DNA of 12,658 bases, from the NCBI GenBank assembly GCA_001598975.1, contig BBXU01001107.1:1-12658 (forward strand). The letters are read 5' to 3'. The translations under genes and the position numbers were made by a program. Source of the DNA: Parachlorella kessleri. Its lineage: Eukaryota; Chlorophyta; Trebouxiophyceae; Chlorellales; Chlorellaceae. The notes below the pieces were generated by a model, which saw only the letters and a list, made by a program, of their open reading frames with translations, was not told where the DNA came from and searched no databases. Within the stretch, counting starts at the first letter, position 1. Each line of letters begins with the position of its first letter. Below are positions 1 to 7,566 of the stretch, in pieces.

Positions 1-118
1 CCCCCCCCCCCACCCCACACACACACCACACCCACACCCACCCCCACCCCCATCCCGACCAGCCCCGCCACCCACCCACCCCCCATCGCACACACAACAC
101 ACACAGTTACACCCCCAC
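1..118. repeat. C-rich / CA-rich low-complexity tract
   Basis: Poly-C, CCCCA and CACA runs dominate from the left edge to about 118. The tract lies wholly inside the last visible intron of the palmitoyl-protein thioesterase gene (minus strand), so the pre-mRNA carries the G- and GT-rich complement just downstream of the GTGAGT donor. No coding signal is seen in it. Confidence 0.85.
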
Positions 119-127
119 GGTACTCAC

Positions 128-2285
128 CAGCCGCTTGCCGTCATAGTACCCAAAGTGGGCCGACTCCGCGGGCACCACCGTGACGTCGTTGTCAAATGCA
201 AACAGCACCAGGCGGCGCAGGGACGCCAGGTTGTTGCGGTGCAGCTGGCGCCGCAGCTGGGGGGTGGCTGGGGCCTCGTTGTTGATGTCGGCCAGGAAGG
301 TGTTGCGCTGCAGGTAGAGGTCCAGCTTGTACGGGTCCTGCAAGGCGGCGGGGTGGGTGGGGGGTGGGTGGGGGTGGGGTGGGGGGTTGTGCGCAACTCT
401 GGAAGCCCTACTTCCTACTCCCCGGCAGCCACAAGGCACCATGGCAGTGACGGGAGCCGCTGCACACCCCACCCCACCCCACCCCAATGAGTGACTCTGG
501 TTGCCCTGGAGGGGATCTTCTCAGGGAAGGGAGAGCGACCAAGGACATGCCCGGGCAGAAGTGCAGTGAGCATGTAGCCACACAGCGACCCAGCTGCCCG
601 CCAGCCGGTCACCCAGCAGCCCAGCCCCCGCCTCCTCCTCGCCTTGAAATACTGGGCCTGCACCACATGTGACTGCACCCAGGCGTTGTAGGCGCCCAGC
701 TCCAGCAGGCGCCTCATCCAGCGGCAGTAGAAGGAGGAGGTCTGGTTGTAGGAGACCATCCAGCAGGAGGGCACGTTCATGACCCCTGCAAGCAGCAAAC
801 AGACCCCGCCATTGCGGCAGTAGGAGATCAATTTAGCAGGAGGGCACATTCATGACCCCTGCATGACACACACCAAGCACCTGCACCCCGCCATTGCGGC
901 AGTAGGAGACCATCCAGCAGGAGGGCACGTTCATGACCCCTGCATGACATCCAGCAAGCAGCGGCACCCCGCCATTGCGGCAGTAGGAGATCATCTAGCT
1001 GGAGGGCACGTTCATGACCCCTGCACGTACCCAGCAGCTGCACCCCGCCATGGTTGCAGCCCTGGCCTAGCTTGGCTGACCAGCAGCTGCGGGACCCTCC
1101 CTGTCTGCCGGCAAACAGTGCCCTGCCGCGCCGCTAACCACTGAAGCAGCTGAGCAGCAGCCTCACCAGCAGTCTACCTCACACAGGCAACAGTTGCCAG
1201 TAAGGGTGCAGCGGCTGCTGGTGACCTGACAGTGGTTACTGTAAGTGGTGCGTATGCCAGCCAGCAGCGGCTGCTTGCCTTGGTGCTGGGCCCCCATGGT
1301 GACCAGGGTGTGCATCCGGGGGCCCAGGTGCTGACACCGCTCCACAACCGCCCGCAGGAATTGGCCACCTGCAAGCCAACAGAAGTGAGTGGGATATGCC
1401 ACAGCTGTAGCAAGGAATGTCGGTTTCCTCTATGTGTCACAAACTTGGATGGACATTGGACACAGGGACAAGTAGCAAGGCATGCCTGCCCTGCCCTGTG
1501 GCATCATCAGCTGTCCCAGACCCCGGCCACTTCCGCGTGAGCTGAAAGGGACGGACAGGCAACTGTCGGGGTTCCGCCGGCTGTTTCAGCAAAGGCAGGA
1601 GAAAGCAGAGCCGGCTTTATCGGATACCTTGGCTAAAACCGACGGCTACAAAGCCGCCCTGCAGCTCTGGAATCTCTCGTAGCTCCAGGCACACCTTGGC
1701 AACCTGCACGGCCATGGCGCCCCCAGGTAACCTATTTGGAAGGCGGTCATGACTTGCAACCACCGTGCCATCTGGCCCAAAGCGACCCTCAAAACGCTGT
1801 GCCTAAGCCAGCACCCGTGCCACAGCGGAGGCACGATGTGAGCGGCGGGGTGCCTACCTGGATGTTGACGTCGCCGTAGAAAGTGCTGGCTACATCACCC
1901 CTTTCCCCATCTCCAGTTGCGATGCTGTGGACAAAGACACCTGCTGGCAGGAAGGACTCATACACGCCGCTTCATACCCTGGCGAAGCACTCTCGTCAAC
2001 CGAGTGGTATTTGGTTACTTTTCTTGTTCTTCACTGTTGCCAGGTGCCGACGTTGCCGCTTCAGTGTCGGGAGGCTGATTTACCTGGAAGCAGGGTCTCC
2101 AGCTGCTCCTTTATTGCCCCAATAGAGTACGAGGCACAGCAACTATCACCCATCCCATGCCACAGTACGATGGGCAGGTACTGGCTTGCGTTTCCAGAGC
2201 TTGATTGCGCTAAAGGTCGGCCTATAGCGCCTGAGAGCAGAGATGTGAGGCACAACGCCACCAGGGAAGCACGGGCATGCGTCAT
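128..2285 (-). CDS. PPT1: palmitoyl-protein thioesterase (PPT1 type), 3' end outside the window
   Basis: Removes S-linked palmitate and other long acyl groups from proteins; animal PPT1 acts in lysosomes, so a vacuolar location is inferred. Exons on the minus strand: 2285-2084, 1940-1858, 1703-1628, 1368-1279, 785-643 and 337-128, giving 268 aa with every phase closing. Seen: ATG followed by a signal-peptide-like hydrophobic stretch (residues 1-22), WHGMGDSCC (42-50), the nucleophile motif GFSQGGQF with Ser119, the GAQHQG stretch (146-151), and NDVTVVP, where Asp249 aligns with human PPT1 Asp233. Possible N-glycosylation sequons are N32-A-S and N164-Q-T. The catalytic His (human GDHLQ region) must lie in an exon beyond the left edge. 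The frame extends 13 codons upstream of the chosen ATG but starts with GTG there. Introns after exons 4 and 5 use GC donors; for exon 5 an in-phase GT donor (exon end 613) would add ten residues. Confidence 0.93.
345..396. repeat. G-run tract with G-quadruplex potential in PPT intron 5
   Basis: Many runs of three to six G, separated by single T or short spacers, lie on the plus strand immediately before the exon that begins at 337. The gene is on the minus strand, so the G-rich strand is the template and the transcript is C-rich, which may serve as the polypyrimidine tract of that 3' splice site. Quadruplex formation is inferred from the pattern only. Confidence 0.6.
465..486. repeat. CCCCA short tandem repeat in PPT intron 5
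   Basis: About four consecutive CCCCA units occur on the plus strand, which read as GGGGT repeats in the minus-strand transcript. The tract is inside the intron between the exons 785-643 and 337-128. It is a simple repeat with no coding role. Confidence 0.75.
748..1058 (-). repeat. tandem copies of a PPT exon start and its 3' splice site
   Basis: A unit of about 73-81 bases recurs here. The leftmost copy (748-790) is the true first 38 bases of PPT exon 5 plus the intron end TGCAG; further copies end at 863, 944 and 1025, with a degenerate fragment at 1043-1058. The copy at 902-944 is identical to 748-790 over 43 bases. The three intronic copies also share a block beginning CCCCGCCATTGCGGCAG (from 804, 886 and 967). 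Each copy retains the CAG acceptor followed by GGGTCATGA on the minus strand. They lie in the GC-AG intron 786-1278. Splicing to the 944-end acceptor would read [13 protein letters not shown] and then reach a TAA in the next copy. Confidence 0.9.
786..1278 (-). other. GC-AG intron 4 of the PPT gene
   Basis: The donor is CAAG|GCAAGC and the acceptor is CTTGCAG|GGG. Joining them gives [14 protein letters not shown], which aligns without gaps to the PPT1 stretch GGQHQGVFGLPRC, with phase 1 on both sides. No GT near the donor preserves this reading. Confidence 0.8.
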
Positions 2286-3074
2286 GGTTGCCAGTGCCCA
2301 GCGCCGAGCATTCTCACCACTCACTTCTGTGGTACGAGACTAGAAAGAGGCTTTCGACACGAGCTCTCCTGGAACCGCGCGCCCAGTGCTGCTTGAGCAT
2401 GACTTGCCTTGGACTTGAGCCAACCAGGCAAAGGCAGGGAGAGGCTGTACACCCAGCGTACTGCTAGGCGTACCAGCGGCAAGTTTGGAAAGGTTTGGTT
2501 GCAAAGCCCAAATGACACTCTCTGGGACGTCTGCCCGCAAAGGCAGGAGCAACTTTCAATGGAAATGTTTGTGACAGGAAGGGCCCAGACAGCAATTTGG
2601 CGGTTGCCAGCTGTGTTTAGGAGCAGACACGATCATAGAGGATGGAAAAATGTCGCAAGCATAGGGCGGATCCGGTGATGGTAGCAGTTATTTGCAAAAT
2701 GAGCTGCACACTGCTGTCTGCCACACTGCTGTCTGACCCCTTCTTGTCACGTGCATTTCCATCTTAAATTGAGCTAAGCTATGAATTGTAAACAGGGCTG
2801 GCGGCCCGGACAACTATATGCACAATTTAAACGCTGCCAGTTTCCACGGTTTGGACCCCAAGTTAGTCAGACCAGTTGTAAGCTGCTGCAGGCCTGGGTT
2901 TCGCGACAGCTTGCCGCCGTGGGGGACTGCAGTGGCGGGCTCCACCACAGGATGCTTGCTGTAGCAGTCTCAGAATCAGAATCAGCAAGGCATTTCACAT
3001 CCACCCAATTACAGTTGCAAAGTTTGTCAGAGAGCAGGCCATGCAGCAGCCCTACCAGCAGCCCAACCAGTGTG
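2286..3074. other. intergenic: PPT upstream region and PRMT4 3' UTR
   Basis: This stretch separates two genes on the same (minus) strand. The part near 3074 is the 3' UTR of the methyltransferase; the part above 2285 should hold the PPT 5' UTR and promoter. I see no TATA or CCAAT box in the right orientation. The open frames here begin at non-ATG codons, match nothing I recognise, and have no splice-linked continuation. Confidence 0.6.
3009..3013 (-). terminator. putative TGTAA polyadenylation signal of PRMT4
   Basis: TTACA on the plus strand reads TGTAA on the minus strand, about 62 bases after the PRMT4 stop codon. TGTAA is the usual poly(A) signal of many green algae. A five-base motif is weak evidence alone; its position is what supports it. 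Confidence 0.4.
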
Positions 3075-6000
3075 CTACACTGGGAGGGGTGGGCTGTCGT
3101 CTGCACCTAACACTGCTCCGCCCTGCTGCTGCTGTGGTTGTTGTTGCTGGCTGCCCGCCAGTGCGGCCGGCAGCGCTGCTTCCTGCGGCATGGCGGCCCC
3201 CGCCACGGCCGCCGCCGCTGTGTACCACTGCGTGAGCTGCCGGTAGTAGGGCTCCTTCAGATCGAACTTGCCGCTGGACTCCTGCAGTGCCATCCAAGTA
3301 GTTGTGATACTGTATGTAGGTGCTATCTAGTGTCTTGATTTTAGTAAGACACGCACATTTCTTCCAATGCTTGAGTTCTAAAGCAAATACACTGCTGACT
3401 GGGGCAAGTGGCTGCTCCGAGTGCCACGCTGTAAAGTGCGCCCCCCTCCTAACATGCTTGCCTCCCCTGGACCCCGCTGGTTGCTGCTCCAGACAACACC
3501 TAGGCTTGTACGTCCTCCCACTCAACAGGCACATACAAACAAACAGGACCCAGCAGCAGCCGGCTGCATCAGGCAGCCCCGCCCCGCCCGCCCCGCCCTC
3601 ACACCCCACCTGCGCATCACCGCCCGGCTCCAGCGGTGGCGCCCTGAGCGTCACAAACACGTCATAGCTCTGCCGCGCGTGGGCCGCCAGCCGCAAGCTG
3701 CCGCTGAGGGTGCAGCCAGGGGTGGGCGCCACGAGCGGCCGCTCCAGCACACACCGCAGCTGGAACCTGCGCAGCAAGGAGCAGCCCAGGCAACCAGGCG
3801 GGGGCCGGGTGTTAGGCACCACCCTCCTGCCCTTCTGCACCTCTCTTATCGGCTCCAGCCGAGTCCAGAGCCCAAGCCGCTCGGTGGTAGAATGCTGGCA
3901 CTGACAGGCGCCAAGCCAGTGAGGACAGTGGGTGGGCCACGGCCTTGGCTATCTCCACCCTCCATGACGGCTCAAATGCGGGTTCCCAAGCCAACACCAA
4001 GCACACACAGCATGCCCGCTTGCAGCGCACGCTTGCTGCGCACGCTTGCTTCCCCACACCCCACCCCACCCACCAGTGTGTGATGGGGAGGCCGGGCGCC
4101 GTGGACAGCCAGCGCTGCGACTGGGAGCCGTCAAAGAGCACGTCGAACCAGGCCGCCACGCCGTGCACGGTGCCGGCGGCCGCGACTTGCAGCGAGAGGG
4201 GCACCTCTATGAGTGTCAGGTCCTGCTCGGTGCAGGTGGTGAAGTCCAGGACGTGGGTGGCGCAGTTGGAAACCAGCACGTTAGACGGTATCTGATCCAC
4301 CACCACCTGCGGCAGCACAGGCCCAGGGCATTCCCTCAAAGGAGGCACGGCCGATGATATTGGACCCTGGAAAGGGCATGCCCCGGGCTACTTGCGCTTC
4401 ACTGGCAAGCAGCAGCCCAGAGGCATGTGTGCAGGCGCGCCGCCCGGCTGTTGCACATGCCTTTGCTCACCCAGGTATTCGTAACCCCTCACTGCCTGCA
4501 GCAAGCCACACTAGCAGGCAACCCTGCCACAACCACAGGCCCCGGGTTTACCGCTTTTGTTTTGAGTTGAGAGCACAAACAGGCAGCCCTGGCCCTTGCA
4601 ACACCCTGAATGTGTTCATTTGGAAGTGCTTCGCTGCTCCCGGCACACGCCCACCTGCGCAAAGTAGCCCCGGGCTGCTGGCTCCTGCAGCGCCGTGAGG
4701 TCCACGCCGTAGAAGCTGGGCTGCTGCCAGAACCCCGCCTTGGCCGCGATCTCGCTGTGCAGCAGGGGGTCGCTGAAGGCAGCCACATGGATGCGGCCCA
4801 GGCGCTGCAGGGGGCCCAAGGCGAACACGGCATTACCCGCCAAATCAAGCTATCAAGACAGGAGCGTGTGCCCACAGCACAGCTGGCATATGCGTGCCGG
4901 CCACACCGCCCTCTAAGACTCTTGTGTGGCCACACGGCTGGGGGTTACGCCGTGGTGCCTCCAGCCCCAACATAAGGTTTCCGCGACAGATCCCATTGTA
5001 GTAACATTGCCAGGGGAAGGAGCTGTGGGCATTGATAGGCCGGATGCAGGGGGTATGCCTTGCTTAAGGAAGGACACCATGGCTACACACAAACAAAAGA
5101 CTCCAGCAGCTGACTACCCCACAGCGCATATGCCCGCCTCCCTCCACGCACAGCTAGTGCCCTAACAACGAGAAGACTTGCCAACCTCCCCTCCCCTCCC
5201 CTCCCATCCGTACCTACCGGGTACATCTTGCCCCCGGGCTTCAGGTGGTGGTCCCGCGCGTAGATGTAGCTCTCGATCATGCGCTCATTCACCAGCAGCG
5301 TCCCCATGGGCTCCGACACCAGCACATCAACCTGCCACCGGCACAGCCAGAGCAGGTGTGCCACCAACAGAGAAACGCGTCGGTGATGGCGGTCAGCGAA
5401 GCAGAGAGCTCCCTCCGCCCCATGTACTTACTCGCCAGCGTGGGACCCTGCACACTGCTGACGAACTACGACTATGCACAATACCCTTCTGCGGCACAAG
5501 ACTCGCTCTCGTGCACGACACACCGCAGCCAGCCTACGCCTGGAGCTATGGCGAGATGGTTGTGATAGGACGCAGTTGGGCCCAGCAATGGGAAGCATAT
5601 CGTGCCCAGATCCATACCTTCTCTGGCACATCCACTTCCTCAACCTTGCCATGCAGAACCTTGATCCGGTCCCCGATCCCTGCACAACACATATGCTGAA
5701 TTCTAAATAATGCAGCCACCTTAAGCCATGCACGATACACTTAGACCGCCAATCAGGACCACACACAGTGTGCCCATCAGCCGCAGCCCTCTCACCCCCT
5801 TGCAGCCGCAGCCCTCCCAGCCGGGTAAGGCATTACCCGTGTGCCCCAGGTCATGTGGCATGCACAGCGCGATCACCCAGCTCCCCTCCCCCACAGACCT
5901 GGGTTGGCTGCCGCCAGCTGCGCCGCGTACCGCGCCATGCCCGAGGCCTCCACCGCATACACCACCCTCGCCCCCGCCTGGGCGGCAAAGAGCGAGAGGA

Positions 6001-7123
6001 TGCCGGAGCCGCAGCCCACGTCCATCACCGCCTTCCCCTCGAAGTCCTGGGGGTTCTCGGTGATGGCGGCGTAGTAGGTGCCGGTGCGGATGTAGTCCTG
6101 CAGCATGTTCTGCTGGTGCTGCAGCATGCCTGCAGGCGCGGCTGGGGGAAGGGTTACCAGCGGGGTTACTACAGCAAGGGTTAGGGATTGAAGCGCTGGC
6201 CTCCGCAGCTTCAAGTGCAAGAAGAGTAATAGTACCTCAGCCGTGGGGCCCTCTGGGCGGTGAGCCCTCTTACTTGTCTATTAACTCACACCAATAACTT
6301 TTGTGCGCACCGCTCCCACCGCCTGCCGCCATAAACAGTTACCGCTGTTGCCTCCACCCGGCGCATGACCAGCTACGCCAAACACAACAAAGCAGCAGCC
6401 ACTCTGAGGTCCATCTTCGGTGGCCAACCTAGCGCCCCACCCACCATAATAGTGAAAGTAGGTCTCTGCCGAGCTCCTGTCAATCTTCCGGTCAAAGTAG
6501 CTGCTGCCGGCCTGCACTGCGGTGCTGTCATTCGCATGCTGGCCCGTTGCGGCCACCGCCGCCGCGGCGCCGCTGCCGTCGCCCCCCGATGCAGAGGGAC
6601 TGCTGGCAAGCTGGTCAAGCAGCTGCTGGAGCCCCACTGAAGCCTCAGCGCCCAGCGGCCGCAGCGCGAAGGCTGTGGCCTGGCCGCTGCCTTGGGGCCC
6701 TTGGGTGACTCGCAAGAGGTAGAGGCTGGGCGACACACGCCAGAGCTGTGAGGCACGACCAAGCAGAGGACAGTCTCTCAGTGGTCCAGGCTGCTGGAGA
6801 CAGCATTCTGTAGGGGAGGAGCTAGTGCCACCCCTCAGGCGGGTTGGTTACACCGGCGACAGCGGCTACCCGTGCAGGTCCCAAGCAGCAGTCTTTGCCA
6901 CCGAGTGCGTCTTGCCAGCTGGTCTGCCACTAAAGGTGCCCCCTTGCACACAGCCACCCACCTGTTGTGGCCCAGCCTCTGACACAGCAAGGACTGCCTC
7001 GCCCTGGCTGGAGAGCAGCAACAGGCGGTCCCTGCTCAGCTGCACTGCGACATCCTGCCAGTCATCCCCATCGCTTGTCACCTCCCGTGCGGCCACCTGC
7101 CGCACGACCTGAACACCTGCCAT
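3075..7123 (-). CDS. PRMT4: protein arginine N-methyltransferase 4 (CARM1 class), complete
   Basis: Transfers methyl groups from S-adenosylmethionine to arginine, making asymmetric dimethylarginine on histone H3 and other nuclear proteins (known for the class). Exons on the minus strand: 7123-6962, 6745-6445, 6129-5899, 5679-5618, 5331-5218, 4804-4655, 4306-4074, 3766-3610 and 3281-3075; total 1617 bases, 538 aa, close to plant PRMT4 length. Seen: a divergent N-terminal region where CARM1 has its PH-like domain (1 to about 105); YFHYYG (150-155); [21 protein letters not shown] motif [10 protein letters not shown] (189-197); Glu215 in YAVEAS; the double-E loop [13 protein letters not shown] with Glu259 and Glu268; THW (416-418); and [10 protein letters not shown] near the C-terminus, shared with plant PRMT4. 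The tail is Gln/Ala-rich. All eight introns are GT-AG, and every phase matches. It starts 443 bases from the divergent HAD gene. The ATG is the first of exon 1. Confidence 0.96.
3125..3175. repeat. CAG/CTG-type codon repeat in the PRMT4 tail
   Basis: The minus strand encodes two Gln runs interrupted by one Pro (QQQQPQQQQ) near the C-terminus of PRMT4. It is a short trinucleotide-type repeat inside coding sequence, consistent with the low-complexity C-terminal tails of PRMT4 proteins. Confidence 0.7.
4050..4073 (-). repeat. G-run cluster directly after the PRMT4 intron 7 donor
   Basis: On the minus strand the intron opens with GTGGGTGGGGTGGGG and continues with further G runs, so four G-triplets overlap or follow the 5' splice site. 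Similar clusters follow the donors of PRMT4 introns 3, 5 and 8. Confidence 0.7.
5186..5206. repeat. CTCCC short tandem repeat
   Basis: Four or so CTCCC units occur on the plus strand, reading GGGAG repeats on the minus strand a few bases after the GTAGGT donor of PRMT4 intron 5. It is intronic simple sequence. Confidence 0.75.
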
Positions 7124-7313
7124 GCACGGGTGCAGCCCTAACTGACACCAAGGCAGTCGAATTCACAGGGAGGGACCTGCCAGGGGCTGCACCAAACCCA
7201 GCAGGATGCTAGGCAATAAAGAATTCTTCAATCAGCGACCTGGTACGATGCATATCCCGGCTGAAGGTGACCATCGGTGCTGGGATGGATGCCCAGATCC
7301 CTTCCCTTGATCC

Positions 7314-7324
7314 CCAATCATTGG
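7314..7324. promoter_or_regulatory. palindromic double CCAAT box (CCAATCATTGG)
   Basis: CCAAT and ATTGG flank one C, giving a symmetrical 11-base element that presents a CCAAT box to both strands. It lies about 190 bases from the PRMT4 ATG and 243 from the HAD ATG. NF-Y binding to CCAAT in bidirectional promoters is established in other eukaryotes; binding here is inferred. Confidence 0.45.
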
Positions 7325-7375
7325 ATGCAGGGCTCTCCTCTGCTATATTGTCTCGGTCTCTTGAAAGTAGTTCCT

Positions 7376-7380
7376 CCAAT
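7376..7380 (+). promoter_or_regulatory. second CCAAT box
   Basis: A plus-strand CCAAT about 187 bases before the HAD-gene ATG and about 60 bases from the palindromic pair. A lone pentamer is weak evidence; the clustering is what makes it worth noting. Confidence 0.3.
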
Positions 7381-7566
7381 TATCATAGTAAGGCCTACCA
7401 ACTCGTTGCTTGGGCAGCACGTAACATGCCTGTGCAGTGAAAGCTATCGCCCTGTCCACTGCCAGCAGCAGTACTCGTCAGCCAGGTGGCTAGTTGGCAG
7501 AGATCAGTGACCTGCCAGGGAAGCATCGCACGGCCTCTTGCAGCTTTCAACAGGCAGGGCTGCAAG

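Larger units (their letters stand above)
7124..7566. promoter_or_regulatory. divergent (shared) promoter region
   Basis: The 443 bases between the ATG of PRMT4 (minus) and the ATG of the HAD gene (plus) must hold both 5' UTRs and both core promoters. It contains a palindromic CCAAT pair, a further CCAAT box at 7376-7380 and an AT-rich TATATT at 7344-7349. No other gene is seen. Whether the two genes are co-regulated is inference from the geometry. Confidence 0.6.

Noticed and set aside
828..1043. Small repetitive protein on the minus strand with repeated [14 protein letters not shown] units
   Set aside because: It is an out-of-frame reading of the tandem exon-start copies in PPT intron 4, not a separate gene.
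748..1058. Possible CRISPR-like or mobile-element array
   Set aside because: The unit is derived from the adjacent exon and splice site, has no regular repeat-spacer pattern, and sits inside an intron of a eukaryotic gene.
2409..2678. 89-aa open frame in the PPT-PRMT4 interval
   Set aside because: Starts at TTG, matches no family, and has no splice-linked exons.
3052..3840. 262-aa open frame on the minus strand
   Set aside because: It is a read-through of PRMT4 exon 8, intron 8 and an off-frame part of exon 9. The spliced frame, ending at 3075, matches the PRMT4 family; the long frame does not.
3421..4083. 220-aa open frame on the plus strand
   Set aside because: Antisense to PRMT4 exon 8 and introns 7-8; Pro/Arg-rich composition typical of GC-rich shadow frames and no ATG-linked family similarity.
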